DNA of 64,000 nt from Glutamicibacter sp. JC586 (GTDB lineage Bacteria; Actinomycetota; Actinomycetes; Actinomycetales; Micrococcaceae), in assembly GCF_009805585.1 (NCBI RefSeq), contig NZ_VHIN01000017.1, positions 186,001-250,000 on the forward strand, read 5' to 3'. Below the pieces are notes generated by a model, which was not told the origin of the DNA, made no database searches, and saw nothing but the letters and a program-made list of their open reading frames with translations. Positions 24,316 to 35,079 of this stretch are shown piece by piece. How positions within the stretch are numbered: position 1 is the stretch's first letter; the number at the start of each line of letters is the position of its first letter. Made by a program: the position numbers and the translations under genes.

Positions 24316-25547
24316 TCCACCAGTTGGTACGGAGCTTCCAGCAAGTCCCCCACCACGCTGCGTGCTGCACCGACCAGTGCGCCGGTTTGGCCCAGAGGCG
24401 AACACAGCAGCCGCGTCTGGCCAGCAATGCTCGGCGCGTGCATCTGGAGGCTGGCTTCCATAGCCGGACGCATCCATTGTTCAAGGGCCGCGAAGTGCCC
24501 GCCAAAAACGACAGTGGAAACGTTGTAGAGGCGCAGGGCCGAGGCCACGGCGATTCCCAAGGATTTTCCGGCCTCGGCTACCGCGTTGATCGCTGGTTCG
24601 TCTCCGGCTTTCAGTGCTTGGTAGAGGCGGCTGATTCGTTCTTGGCGCGATGCGGTTTCCGTGCCATCGCCAAGCCCAGCGGCAGCCAAAATAGCTTCCT
24701 GTCCGGCAATGGTCTCCAAGCAACCGCGTCCGCCGCAGCTACAGGTTTTGCCATCGGGTGCGATCACCACATGGCCGAGTTCGCCGGCGTGGCCCTGGGG
24801 CCCGACAAAGAGTTCAGCGTCGATGATCAATCCGCCGCCAATGCCCACTTCCCCGGAGACGAAGAGGAAGTCGTTCTCTTGCGCGTCCATCAATTGCTGT
24901 TGGGCCAGCGCTGAGGCGTTGGCTTCGTTAAAAAGCCGGAAGCGGGTTTTGGGTTCAGGCAGCAATGCTGCCACGTCCAGTTCCTGCTGAACCCACCCAA
25001 GGTTTGGTGCCTGCAGGACGATGAAATGTTCTTCGTTGACCAAACCGGGAACGGCTAATCCTCCGCCGAGGATCATCAGACCCTGAGCCTGGGCAGCAGC
25101 TTGGAGCCTCTGGTTCAACTCCCCCAACGCAGCGAGCACTTCGCTGGCTGTTGAGCTGTGATTGGCGCGGGGCAGGACTTCGTGAGCCAGCAGTTTGCCG
25201 CTGAGGTCCACCAGCCCTGCGGCGATGTAGTCGACATTGATTTCCATGCCCATGACGCAGCGCGCGGGGTTCAGAATGAGTCCCACCGAGGGGCGGCCGC
25301 GTTCCCCGTCGCGATGCACGCCAATTTCAATAACTAATCCGGCGGCCAGAAGGTCGGTGACCAAGCTGGAGACCGAGGCCTTGGTGAGCTGGCTGAGTTG
25401 CGCGATATCGGCACGCGATAGCCGTTGGTCTTCCCCGGCGGCTGCGATCACCGACAGGACCCTGGCCAGGTTGGCTTTGCGCACATCGCCGACGCTGCCC
25501 GGGGCCGAAGATGTTGCAGCTCGGGCGGTAGTCGCTGGCTGGCGCAT
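24312..25547 (-). CDS. xylR: ROK-family transcriptional repressor (XylR-type)
   Basis: A 411-residue protein starting at ATG 25545-25547 with AAGGAGAG just upstream; a longer open frame extends into the promoter region and is not used. Residues 20-85 form a winged helix (LSRADIAQLSQLTKASVSSL); the rest is a ROK sugar-binding fold with GEVGIGGGLIIDAELFVG, the zinc motif GKTCSCGGRGCLETIAG and the GHAGELGHV block. Family members repress xylose genes and release DNA on binding xylose. It is divergent from xylA across a 132-base promoter region holding a palindrome. Confidence 0.85.
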   Translation of the reverse strand: MRQPATTARAATSSAPGSVGDVRKANLARVLSVIAAAGEDQRLSRADIAQLSQLTKASVSSLVTDLLAAGLVIEIGVHRDGERGRPSVGLILNPARCVMGMEINVDYIAAGLVDLSGKLLAHEVLPRANHSSTASEVLAALGELNQRLQAAAQAQGLMILGGGLAVPGLVNEEHFIVLQAPNLGWVQQELDVAALLPEPKTRFRLFNEANASALAQQQLMDAQENDFLFVSGEVGIGGGLIIDAELFVGPQGHAGELGHVVIAPDGKTCSCGGRGCLETIAGQEAILAAAGLGDGTETASRQERISRLYQALKAGDEPAINAVAEAGKSLGIAVASALRLYNVSTVVFGGHFAALEQWMRPAMEASLQMHAPSIAGQTRLLCSPLGQTGALVGAARSVVGDLLEAPYQLVD

Positions 25548-25593
25548 GGCCTCTCCTTGAAAATTTTCTGGACTGTTTTTGGACTGCTCACTA

Positions 25594-26867
<1,274 letters not shown>

Positions 26868-26903
26868 ACCGCCACCCCCACCGTAGAAAGTAGCCACAGT
26901 CCA

Positions 26904-28331
26904 ATGACGCTCGTTGCCGGCATCGACTCCTCCACCCAGTCCTGCAAGGTGGTCATCCGCGACGCCGACACCGGCGCGTTGATCCGCTCCGGACGCGCCA
27001 GCCACCCGGAGGGCACCGAGGTGGATCCGGAGTTCTGGTGGATTGCCTTGCAAGAAGCGATCACTCAGGCCGGAGGCCTGGATGATGTGGCTGCGATCTC
27101 GGTGGGCGGGCAACAGCACGGCATGGTGGTACTGGATGCCACCGGTGCGGTGATCCGCCCTGCGCTGCTGTGGAACGATACCCGCAGCGCGCAGGCGGCC
27201 CGCGACATCATCACCGAGGCCGGCGACGGTGATAACGAGGCTGGCGCCGCCTACTGGGCGCAGCGCACCGGCACCCTGCCCGTCTCCTCAATTACGCTGA
27301 CCAAGCTTCGCTGGCTCAAGGACAATGAACCGGAGAATGCGGCCAAGGTCGCCGCGGTCTGCCTGCCCCACGACTGGCTGTCCTGGCGCCTGGCTGGCTA
27401 TGGCCCGGGCAGCGGTGCAGAAGGCCTGGCCACGCTAGGCACCGACCGTTCCGATGCTTCGGGCACCGGGTATTACCGGGCCGCCGAAAAGTCTTATGAC
27501 CTCAAATCCCTAGAACAGCATCTGGGGCACGCCCCAATTCTTCCTACTGTGGCTGGCCCGTTGGAATCCATCGGCCGCACCGCTACCGGCGCGCTGATCG
27601 GCCCAGGAGCAGGCGATAACGCCGCCGCCGGATTAGGGGTTGGCGCCACGGTAGGCGATGTGGTGATGTCCCTGGGCACCTCCGGCACGGTCTTCGCCGT
27701 GGCCGATACCCCCTCGGTTGACACCAGCGGGCTGGTGGCCGGGTTTGCCGATGCCACTGGAAACTACCTCCCCCTGGTGTGCACGTTGAACGCCACCCGA
27801 ATTTTTGATGCCACCGCCAACCTACTCCGGGTGAGCCTGGCAGAGCTCAATGACCTCGCATTATCTGCCACCCCGGGCTCCGATGGACTGACTTTGCTCC
27901 CTTACTTTGACGGCGAGCGCACCCCGAACTTGCCAGATGCCACCGGTTCGTTGCACGGAATCACCCGCGCAAATTACACCGCACCCAACTTGGCTCGCAG
28001 TGCGGTGGAAGCAATCATCTGCTCGTTGGCCGATGGGTTGCGCGCACTTGAAGCCCAAGGGGTTCAGGCCCAGCGCATCATCCTGGTGGGCGGCGGAGCG
28101 CAGTCCACAGCGGTGCAGCAGATTGCAGCGCAAGTACTAGGCCTGCCGATCATCGTTCCGGCCCCGGGTGAATATGTGGCTGATGGCGCGGCACGGCAAG
28201 CCGCCGGCGTGCTGTCCGGAGCATTCCCGCAGTGGACCCAGGACTCCACCGAAGTCCCTGCGGCAGAAGCAACACCGCACGTTTTGGAACGCTACCGTTC
28301 GCTGGTTTCCAGCCAGTGGCTAGAGAAGTAA
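26904..28331 (+). CDS. xylB: Xylulokinase
   Basis: A 475-residue FGGY-family kinase that phosphorylates D-xylulose to xylulose 5-phosphate with [23 protein letters not shown] is the N-terminal phosphate-binding loop; [13 protein letters not shown] and LLWNDTRS are sugar-binding blocks; [15 protein letters not shown] and the second FGGY signature near [20 protein letters not shown] complete the fold. Thirty-six bases separate it from xylA. The product feeds the pentose phosphate pathway. Confidence 0.95.
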   Translation: MTLVAGIDSSTQSCKVVIRDADTGALIRSGRASHPEGTEVDPEFWWIALQEAITQAGGLDDVAAISVGGQQHGMVVLDATGAVIRPALLWNDTRSAQAARDIITEAGDGDNEAGAAYWAQRTGTLPVSSITLTKLRWLKDNEPENAAKVAAVCLPHDWLSWRLAGYGPGSGAEGLATLGTDRSDASGTGYYRAAEKSYDLKSLEQHLGHAPILPTVAGPLESIGRTATGALIGPGAGDNAAAGLGVGATVGDVVMSLGTSGTVFAVADTPSVDTSGLVAGFADATGNYLPLVCTLNATRIFDATANLLRVSLAELNDLALSATPGSDGLTLLPYFDGERTPNLPDATGSLHGITRANYTAPNLARSAVEAIICSLADGLRALEAQGVQAQRIILVGGGAQSTAVQQIAAQVLGLPIIVPAPGEYVADGAARQAAGVLSGAFPQWTQDSTEVPAAEATPHVLERYRSLVSSQWLEK

Positions 28332-28340
28332 GGATCAGTC

Positions 28341-29609
28341 GTGGAGCTAGAGACCAAGGAACTGAACTGGGCAGGAAACCTTGAGTACCGTGCCAGCGAA
28401 CTGTTGTACCCCACAAGCGTTGAGCAGTTGCAGGAACAGGTTCGCGCCGCCAGCAAGGTGCGCGTGCTCGGTTCCCGCCATTCCTTTAATGACATCGCCG
28501 ATACCAGCGAAACCATGATTTCTCAGGCCAAGATGCCACAAGTCATTGATATCGATACGCAGGCCATGAGCGTGCGCGTCAGTGGCGGGATCACTTACGG
28601 CGCGCTGGCCGATGCACTGCATGCCGCCGGTTTTGCGTTGCACAATCTCGCTTCCCTGCCACATATCTCGGTGGCCGGCGCGGTGTCCACCGGAACGCAT
28701 GGCTCGGGCGAAGCCCACGGCAATCTTGCCACCGCAGTCAGTGCGGTGGAACTGGTGCTCGCCGACGGCTCACAGCTGACCGTCAATCGCAACGACCCAG
28801 AGTTCAACGGTTATGTGGTGTCCCTTGGCGCGCTAGGCGTGATCACCCATCTGACCTTGGATGTTGTGCCGAGCTTTGATGTACAGCAGACTGTGTATGA
28901 GCAGCTGGCCTGGGACAAAGTTCTGAACAACTTTGATGGAATCCAGGCCTCGGCCTACAGCGTCAGCCTGTTCACCGACTGGAGCGGAGACTTGGTAGGC
29001 CAAACATGGCTCAAGCGTCGTGTTGGCGATGCACTTCTCGATGATATCGATCAGGGAAAATTTGGTGGCCTGGCGGCGATCGCTCCGATGCACCCATTGC
29101 CCGGTGCCGATGGCGCGATCTGCAGCGAACAGCTCGGTGTGGCTGGGCCTTGGTCAGATCGCCTCTCGCATTTCCGTATGGACTTCATGCCCAGCGCCGG
29201 AGCAGAGTTACAGACCGAGTATCTGGTCCCGCGTGAATACGCTGTTCAAGCCATCACCGCGATGCGCGAACTGTCTTCTGTCATCACCCCGTTGCTGCTG
29301 GTGGCTGAGGTGCGAACCATTGCCGCCGATGAGTTGTGGCTCAGTGGCAACTATGGCCGTGACGGCATTGCCTTGCACTTTACGTGGAAGCCACAGCAGG
29401 AAGACGTCGAGGCAATCCTGCCACAGGTTGAAGCGGCCCTAGCGCCTTTTGAAGCCCGTCCGCATTGGGGCAAGCTCTTCACAGCCGCTGCAACCGAACT
29501 AGAGAAGCTGTACCCAAAGTTCAACGACTTTATCGAGTTGGCCCAGCGCTTGGATCCTGCGGGCAAATTCCACAACGAATTCCTTGATCGCAATCTCTTT
29601 GATGCTTAG
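28341..29609 (+). CDS. Alditol (xylitol) oxidase, FAD-dependent
   Basis: A 422-residue flavoenzyme of the VAO family with a C-terminal D-arabinono-lactone oxidase-type domain. VLGSRHSFNDIADTS carries H47, which in Streptomyces AldO (HSFNDIADT) is covalently bound to FAD. HGSGEAHGNLAT and the C-terminal DPAGKFHNEFL also match. AldO oxidises the terminal alcohol of xylitol or sorbitol with oxygen, giving the aldose and hydrogen peroxide. GTG start with AAGGA upstream, nine bases after xylB. Xylitol oxidised here gives D-xylose for xylA and xylB, so the genes form a full route. Confidence 0.85.
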   Translation: MELETKELNWAGNLEYRASELLYPTSVEQLQEQVRAASKVRVLGSRHSFNDIADTSETMISQAKMPQVIDIDTQAMSVRVSGGITYGALADALHAAGFALHNLASLPHISVAGAVSTGTHGSGEAHGNLATAVSAVELVLADGSQLTVNRNDPEFNGYVVSLGALGVITHLTLDVVPSFDVQQTVYEQLAWDKVLNNFDGIQASAYSVSLFTDWSGDLVGQTWLKRRVGDALLDDIDQGKFGGLAAIAPMHPLPGADGAICSEQLGVAGPWSDRLSHFRMDFMPSAGAELQTEYLVPREYAVQAITAMRELSSVITPLLLVAEVRTIAADELWLSGNYGRDGIALHFTWKPQQEDVEAILPQVEAALAPFEARPHWGKLFTAAATELEKLYPKFNDFIELAQRLDPAGKFHNEFLDRNLFDA

Positions 29610-29693
29610 GTTCTAAAGCCCTAAAGCACGCCGAGCTTATACCGGTCGGTCTAGTTGTCGCCCTAAAGGAACCGTCGCCTAGTGGATGCCCGG

Positions 29694-30257
29694 CTATCTG
29701 AATAATCTCCGAAGTTTCTTTTTTGACCTTTTAGGATCTTCCGGCCACTTCACGTGACTAAGTCGTAGTCCCTCAAGCTCATCCAGCGGCACGTATCCAA
29801 AAAAGAGATGCTGCTCAATCTGATATAGGCGCACTGAGATATACCTATCGTCCTCCAACCTATTGACAGCAGAGTCCATGTATCCACCGATCAGATTCTC
29901 GTCAGGAAGATACTCAAGGTTGAACATGGTGATACCAGACCACGTCGCCGACCCGGCGCACTGGAAAGTTTCGTTGGCCTCGGAACGCTCGATGATCCTA
30001 GTCCACTCGGTAGTGGAACTACCCGGATACGGACGCGTGAGCTGCCATCCGGAACCCGGGTTTTCCGTAGCGGAGATGAGTATCAGCTGCGTGACCGGGG
30101 CGTTCTCGAACGCGGGCTTCACCTCCCGGCACTCGTACAATCGTCCCTCGAATCGGGCATAGCGCCCCGGAAGGGGGATGCCACCGGGCAGGAACGATGA
30201 CTTTGGGCCAAGCGGGTCTTTAGACGGCTCGGATTCAAGACTAGACATATTCAGCAT
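29694..30257 (-). CDS. Hypothetical protein
   Basis: A 187-residue soluble protein I do not recognise. It has an aromatic and Gly-rich middle (GRYARFEGRLYECREV, LILISATENPGSGWQL), then a YISVRLYQIEQHLFFGYVPL strand-rich region and a very basic tail (RSKKKLRRLFR). ATG at 30257 or, three codons later, MSSLESEP could start it. It lies alone between the convergent xylose cluster and the LysR gene on the same strand. The even spread of residues and intact frame support a gene, perhaps an orphan immunity-like or regulatory protein. Confidence 0.55.
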   Translation of the reverse strand: MLNMSSLESEPSKDPLGPKSSFLPGGIPLPGRYARFEGRLYECREVKPAFENAPVTQLILISATENPGSGWQLTRPYPGSSTTEWTRIIERSEANETFQCAGSATWSGITMFNLEYLPDENLIGGYMDSAVNRLEDDRYISVRLYQIEQHLFFGYVPLDELEGLRLSHVKWPEDPKRSKKKLRRLFR

Positions 30258-30302
30258 GCTACCGAGAACTCTTAGCCCACCCCATTCGCGCCACGTACTT
30301 AC

Positions 30303-31178
30303 TCAGCCTTCGCGGTCAGCCTCAAGCAAGCACTGTTGGAAAGCCTGGGCCGCAGGATTCGGGGTCCCCGTACCCGCATAAAGCCGGGTCTTTGGCTCAC
30401 CGGCCAACGGGTGGAACGAGACTTCAGGCATCTGGAAGCGCGACACCGATGCAGGCAGGATTGAGACTCCTAGCCCGGCGGCGACCAGCCCGAGAATGGT
30501 CTCCTGATGAATGGCTCGCTCAACAATCCGAGGTGGCGTGCGGCCATCGAATAATGAGTGCACCAGCGAGTAGAAACCGCTCATGTACTTGTAGGGGAAG
30601 AGGACAAAGTCCTCATCTGCAAGATCCTCGGCCTTGATTTGCCCATTGGCGCCCAGGCGATGACCGGCCGGAAGCGCCACTACCAGTGGCTCCGAATGGA
30701 TCTCTTGCAATTCGACGCCGGGCACTCGTGTTGGATCACGCAGAATTCCGAGATCAAGACTATTTTCTAGCAGCTTTTCAATTTGCTCGTCGGTAGTCAG
30801 CGGGTGCAGCACCAGCTCAACATTGGGCCGCAGTTCGCGGAACCTGCGTAGCGCCGACGGCATGGTGGCATAACTGGCAGAGCTGACAAATCCGACATTG
30901 AGCCGTCCGCGTAGCCCCAGTCCTGCCTCGGTCAGTTCTTGATTGGCCTTATCCAGATCCGCCAGCAATGGCTTGATGCGGTCCAGATACATCCGCCCCG
31001 CGGGCGTGAGGATCACGCTGCGGGTGGTGCGGTCAAAGAGCTGCACGCCCAGCTCTTGTTCCAGCTTTTTCACCGCGACGGTCAGCGGTGGTTGCGACAT
31101 GCGAAGTTCTTCGGCGGCACGGCCGAAGTGCAAATGTTCAGCAACAACGAGGAAGTAGTGGAGGTGGCGGAGTTCCAT
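30303..31178 (-). CDS. LysR-family transcriptional regulator
   Basis: A 291-residue regulator starting MELRHLHYFLVVAEHLHFGR. The helix-turn-helix at 16-40 (GRAAEELRMSQPPLTVAVKKLEQELGVQLF region) is standard, and residues from about 90 form the periplasmic-binding-like effector domain. The SQPPLT variant resembles the BenM/CatM-CynR group. It is divergent from the amine oxidase/amidohydrolase pair, which it most likely activates in response to a pathway metabolite. Confidence 0.9.
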   Translation of the reverse strand: MELRHLHYFLVVAEHLHFGRAAEELRMSQPPLTVAVKKLEQELGVQLFDRTTRSVILTPAGRMYLDRIKPLLADLDKANQELTEAGLGLRGRLNVGFVSSASYATMPSALRRFRELRPNVELVLHPLTTDEQIEKLLENSLDLGILRDPTRVPGVELQEIHSEPLVVALPAGHRLGANGQIKAEDLADEDFVLFPYKYMSGFYSLVHSLFDGRTPPRIVERAIHQETILGLVAAGLGVSILPASVSRFQMPEVSFHPLAGEPKTRLYAGTGTPNPAAQAFQQCLLEADREG

Positions 31179-31200
31179 GCACTCAATTTTTGCACAAAAA

Positions 31201-31241
31201 CTAATAATGTCTAGGAAAAAGGTATTGGACGCCCTAATAAT
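31201..31241. promoter_or_regulatory. Direct repeat CTAATAAT in the LysR/oxidase intergenic region
   Basis: CTAATAAT occurs at 31201-31208 and 31234-31241 in the 117-base divergent region. Two half sites 33 bases apart are compatible with recognition and activation sites of a LysR tetramer, but the T-N11-A pattern is not clear. Confidence 0.25.
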
Positions 31242-31295
31242 ATTCGTGGGTTACTAGAGGTAGAACAACAAAGATGCCCAGATCAGGAGCAAGCC

Positions 31296-32462
31296 ATGAG
31301 CACCTCGTCCCAGTCGCCCTCTGCAGAATACGTTGTCATCGGAGCAGGCCTCGCCGGCTCCTCGGCAGCATGGCGGTTGGCTCAGCGAGGCCATGAAGTT
31401 GCCCTGCTGGAGCGCAAAGTGCCCGCCACTGACGATGCCAGTTCGCACGGCTCAGCACGCATCTTCCGTTACGGCTACCCCAACCAGCTCTACACAGACC
31501 TTGTTGTTCAAGCGCGCAAAGCCTGGGATGAACTCGAAGAGGCCAGCGGCAGCCAGCTGATCAACCCTTGCGGTTCAGCGGACTACGGACCCCTGCGCAA
31601 TCCACGTATGCTCGCCGGGATTCTCGCCAACGCCGGGGTGGAACATGAATTGCTCTCCGCCGCCGAAGCCCGCAACCGCTTTACTGGAATCAACTTTGAT
31701 ACCGAAGTCCTCTGGCATCCAGGAGCCGGAGTGCTCGATGCCGAACGCTCCGTTCAGGCCATGGTGGCCCAGGCCAAGGCTCACGGCGCCCAGGTGGAAA
31801 CCCAATGGCCTGTGGCTTCCGTCGAGGCAACCGCCACCGGTTACAAACTCACTTCCGCAGATGGTCGCACCTACTTGGCATCCAAGATCATCGTCGCTGC
31901 AGGTGGCTGGTTGCCAGAGCTTCTGGGCAACCCTCCCCTGCCGTCTGGCTTTGTCCGCAGCGTTCCAAAGATGGTTGTGTACCAAGAAAATGCGTACCAC
32001 TTCCCCTACCGGGACCAGGATCCCGAAGCACGCCAAGCGTGGCCAACGTACATCCACAAAGACCCAGCTTTTAAGTCCTACGGGCTACCCGGTGGTCGCG
32101 ACGCCAACTTCCGTGGACAAAAGGTTGCCGAATACATGGCGGGACGACAGCTAGATACGGCCAGCCAGCAGAACGGCCAGATCGATCCAGCCAACCGCGA
32201 ACGCGTGATCGAGTACGTGAAGAAGTACCTGCCTGGCCTGGAGCCAACTCCATATGCGGAAACCACCTGTATTTTCAGCTCCACCCCCACCGAGGATTTC
32301 ATCATGGATGAAGCCAACGGAATCACCATTCTCTCGCCATGCTCGGGGCATGGAGCCAAGTTCGGCCCGCTGCTTGGCGAGCTTGCTGCGGACTTGGCCA
32401 CCGGGGTGCGGGAAACCCCTGAGCTTTTCCGCCTCGCATCACACGCCAAAGCCATGGTCTAG
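31296..32462 (+). CDS. FAD-dependent amine/amino-acid oxidase (monomeric sarcosine oxidase/MTOX-like)
   Basis: A 388-residue flavoprotein. YVVIGAGLAGSSAAWRLAQRG is the FAD Rossmann loop; HGSARIFRYGY is the conserved block of monomeric sarcosine oxidase and N-methyltryptophan oxidase. C325 in TTCIFSSTPTEDFIMD aligns with the cysteine that binds FAD covalently, and SPCSGHGAKFGPLLGE follows. These enzymes oxidise secondary amines with oxygen, releasing aldehyde and peroxide. CAGGAGC precedes the ATG. Paired with an M20 amidohydrolase, it may take part in breakdown of an N-substituted amino acid. Confidence 0.85.
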   Translation: MSTSSQSPSAEYVVIGAGLAGSSAAWRLAQRGHEVALLERKVPATDDASSHGSARIFRYGYPNQLYTDLVVQARKAWDELEEASGSQLINPCGSADYGPLRNPRMLAGILANAGVEHELLSAAEARNRFTGINFDTEVLWHPGAGVLDAERSVQAMVAQAKAHGAQVETQWPVASVEATATGYKLTSADGRTYLASKIIVAAGGWLPELLGNPPLPSGFVRSVPKMVVYQENAYHFPYRDQDPEARQAWPTYIHKDPAFKSYGLPGGRDANFRGQKVAEYMAGRQLDTASQQNGQIDPANRERVIEYVKKYLPGLEPTPYAETTCIFSSTPTEDFIMDEANGITILSPCSGHGAKFGPLLGELAADLATGVRETPELFRLASHAKAMV

Positions 32463-32495
32463 AAGTCCCAGCAGCAAGCTATTTTGGAGAATCCC

Positions 32496-33734
32496 TTGTT
32501 CAACATCCCGCTAGACCTGCCCACTACGACAGTCACCGCACTCATGGCAAGCATTGCCAGCACCGGGCAAGACCAATTGCGCGGAGGCTATTCCCGCCCG
32601 GTGTATTCCAGTGCTGAACTTGATTTGCGCACATGGTTCATTGAACAAGCCACCAAGCGGCAGCTCAGCGTGGAGGAAGACGGCAACGGCGCACTCTGGG
32701 CCTGGTGGGATCTGCCCACAGGAATCCGCACCAACGCTGTTGTCACCGGCAGCCATCTCGATTCGGTTCCCGGTGGCGGACCCTTTGACGGGCCGCTGGG
32801 CGTAGCCAGCGCATTGATTGCTTTTGACTTGCTGCAGTCACGGAACCTAGTGCGCACCCGTGCCATGGCCATCGTGGTGTTCCCGGAAGAGGAAGGCTCT
32901 CGCTTTGGTGTGGCTTGCTTGGGCTCGCGTCTGCTCACCGGAGCCATTGACCGAAACAGGGCGTTGAATCTGAGGGATCCTGACGGCAATAGTTTTGCCG
33001 ACATAGCATCCAGCAATGGGCTAGATCCACGTTTCATCGGCCCAGACCGCCGCCTCTTGGGACAGATTGGTGTCTTTGTCGAGTTGCATGTGGAACAGGG
33101 ACTCGGGCTGGCGGATCTGGATCACCCGGTGGCCATCGGCGGATCCATCCTCGGCCACGGACGTTGGAAGTTGAGCATGCGGGGACAAGGTAACCACGCA
33201 GGAACCACGCTGATGTTTGACCGCAAGGATCCGATGGTGGCTGCTGCCCGCAGCATTACCGCGGTGCAGCAGATTGCCCGCACACGGGATAACGCGCGAG
33301 CTACAGTGGGCCGGCTGCAACCGGTTCCTGGCGGAACTAATGTCATTGCCTCGCGGGTGGACTACTGGCTGGACGTGCGCCATCCAGATGATGCGGTTAC
33401 GGCCGGTGTTGTCCAAGAGATTCACGAGTCGGCGCAGGTCATTGCCACCGAAGAGGGCTGCACCCTCGATTTATCCCAAGAATCATTGAGTCCAACGGTA
33501 AGTTTTGATGCAAAGCTTTCGGGGCAGCTTGGACTGGCGCTGCCCAACGCTCCGGTACTCGATACCGGTGCGGGGCATGATGCTGGCGTACTCGCCGGGC
33601 ACGTACCGAGTGCAATGATTTTTGTTCGCAACCCCAACGGCATCTCCCACTCCCCTGAAGAATATGTAGAAGACGCTGATGCCGAACTCGGCGCGGCAGC
33701 TTTGTCCGATGCCTTAGCATCGTTGCTTCAATAG
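32496..33734 (+). CDS. M20 amidohydrolase (N-carbamoyl-L-amino acid hydrolase / allantoate amidohydrolase type)
   Basis: A 412-residue metallopeptidase-fold enzyme. The TTG at 32496 is chosen because GGAGAA lies six bases before it; the TTG at 32484 has no such site. VVTGSHLDSVPGGGPFDGPLGV, FPEEEGSRFG and VELHVEQG are the metal- and substrate-binding blocks of the hydantoinase/carbamoylase group, and TGAGHDAGVLA and GISHSPEEY complete it. It hydrolyses N-carbamoyl or ureido amides. It lies 33 bases after the oxidase gene, in one operon. Confidence 0.85.
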   Translation: MFNIPLDLPTTTVTALMASIASTGQDQLRGGYSRPVYSSAELDLRTWFIEQATKRQLSVEEDGNGALWAWWDLPTGIRTNAVVTGSHLDSVPGGGPFDGPLGVASALIAFDLLQSRNLVRTRAMAIVVFPEEEGSRFGVACLGSRLLTGAIDRNRALNLRDPDGNSFADIASSNGLDPRFIGPDRRLLGQIGVFVELHVEQGLGLADLDHPVAIGGSILGHGRWKLSMRGQGNHAGTTLMFDRKDPMVAAARSITAVQQIARTRDNARATVGRLQPVPGGTNVIASRVDYWLDVRHPDDAVTAGVVQEIHESAQVIATEEGCTLDLSQESLSPTVSFDAKLSGQLGLALPNAPVLDTGAGHDAGVLAGHVPSAMIFVRNPNGISHSPEEYVEDADAELGAAALSDALASLLQ

Positions 33735-34594
33735 CCGGGGCTGGATCTCTTCACCTGAACTTGGGCAGATTTTGCCCGAAGCTACGCTGCCATATGCAAC
33801 TTCTGGAACCAACTTCAAAAATCGCAGGGACTAAATGCCACCGGCCGAAAGTTGCTGTGGTCCGAAAAGAACTGCCCAAATTACTGGAATAGTCGCTGAG
33901 AATCCCCTATCTCTGTATTCCCACTTTCCACAGTTTGAGGGAATACAGAGCTAAGTGATTCCCATTCCTGCAGGAGAACCCATGTAAAAGGGCTGAAATC
34001 GGTCACAGAGTTGATCTTCCGCGAACCAGCCATCACCGCCTAGATGCTCAATGAAGTCACCGGTCCCTCTTCCAGCGCCGCATAGCTCAATATCGAGTGC
34101 CTGGAACAAGTCGGGGCCTTGAATCCTTTAGGTCATATCAATGGTCACAGGGCAGGGATCGCACCCAATGACATCGAGGCGCTGAACAACTTCGCCGCTA
34201 GAGCTGGCCGCAGCATGCGTGGCTAAAGAGCGCATATGAAGTTTATCCACCAATGTGGCAGGAATACCTCGGGCCTAGACGGATCATTTTGCGAAAATTC
34301 AGTACAACTTGGTCCGCACGTACCTTAGGGTGAATCGAGTTGCCTTAGTTGCCCTGGGCGTATCCATCGCAGGCGTCAAGGATCCAGTTCTTGTCCGCAA
34401 ATAACGTGGCGGGTCGCATAAGTCTTCAGCCGAGACCTTCAACCGACCGCGGCTTCGGTTTCGTCTACCAATAATCACTCATGCCGTGTCGCCAATATCT
34501 ATCGCGAACCACGCTTCGTCGTCAGTGCGAACTATCGCTTACTAACCAGCGCTAGAGTCTATGTAAAGGGCATTCAATTTGGGGCCTATGAGCC
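33735..34594. other. Decayed region without intact genes
   Basis: About 860 bases have many stops in all frames but keep coding-like fragments: NDIEALNNFAARAGRSMRG near 34170-34225, and VNRVALVALGVSIAGVKDPV near 34330-34390, which vaguely resembles the catalytic-domain start of IS256/Mutator transposases. An 8-bp hairpin-like GGGCAgatttTGCCC lies at 33763-33777. This looks like an old insertion-scarred gap. None of the fragments can be assigned with confidence. Confidence 0.4.
33911..33950. repeat. Perfect 12-bp inverted repeat
   Basis: CTCTGTATTCCC (33911-33922) and its exact complement (33939-33950) enclose 16 bases in the decayed region. It could be an orphan terminator or an end of a lost element. 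No U-run follows on either side. Confidence 0.6.
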
Positions 34595-34617
34595 TGCAAG
34601 CAAGGTATTTGCTTGCA
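34595..34617. promoter_or_regulatory. Palindrome TGCAAGCA-N7-TGCTTGCA
   Basis: An exact 8-bp inverted repeat lies 29 bases before the start of the small hypothetical gene. The same TGCAAGCA word recurs at 35294-35301 ahead of the SnoaL-like gene, followed by ATTGCAAG. A shared regulator for these genes is possible. Confidence 0.4.
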
Positions 34618-34645
34618 ACGTCACTGCGTGAGAGGACTGCAGCTG

Positions 34646-34930
34646 ATGAACGATTGGGTCATATTTCACCACGAGAACGATTCCAACACAGCGGTTGAAT
34701 ATGACTGGACAACGATTGACACGTTGATCGCTAGATTGGTCCAGTTGCAATCAGTCGAGAAGAACCCCACACCTGCCGGCCCATTGGTTGGATGCATTGC
34801 AGAACTTGAAAATGCTATTTCTTTGGCCCTGTTGCATGGAGTATCCGTACGTGCAGTAAGTGTTCGTACAAATTTAAGTCAAAGCGACGTTACACGAATA
34901 CGGGACACCGGACATCTATATGAAAGATAA
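34646..34930 (+). CDS. Small hypothetical protein with possible C-terminal helix-turn-helix
   Basis: A 94-residue protein starting MNDWVIFHHENDSN, with AGAGGA nine bases upstream; a TTG eleven codons earlier would run through the palindrome. The C-terminal third (GVSVRAVSVRTNLSQSDVTR) looks like a helix-turn-helix. No family is recognised. Base composition is lower in GC than that of the metabolic neighbours, and it lies among decayed sequence and repeats, suggesting acquired DNA. Confidence 0.5.
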   Translation: MNDWVIFHHENDSNTAVEYDWTTIDTLIARLVQLQSVEKNPTPAGPLVGCIAELENAISLALLHGVSVRAVSVRTNLSQSDVTRIRDTGHLYER

Positions 34931-34981
34931 GACCACCTTTCTTCCAATAATGCCGTTGGTTCTCAGTTGGCCCTGTGAACC

Positions 34982-35079
34982 AAACGTTCGTTTCTGAAGT
35001 TTCCAAGACTGCTGTTATTATTCGTACCTAAACGACCGTTAACTTTAGAAAGCGCAATCCTGGTCTAAAACGGTCGTTT
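34982..35079. repeat. Three near-palindromic AAACGNNCGTTT sites
   Basis: AAACGTTCGTTT (34982-34993), AAACGACCGTTA (35030-35041) and AAACGGTCGTTT (35068-35079) share a 5-bp inverted repeat around two variable bases (one end mismatch in the second). Sites 2 and 3 are also inverted with respect to each other over 11 bases. They sit in the 455-base gap 34931-35385, which has no convincing gene. Clustered identical palindromes suggest a binding array for a DNA-binding protein. Confidence 0.6.
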
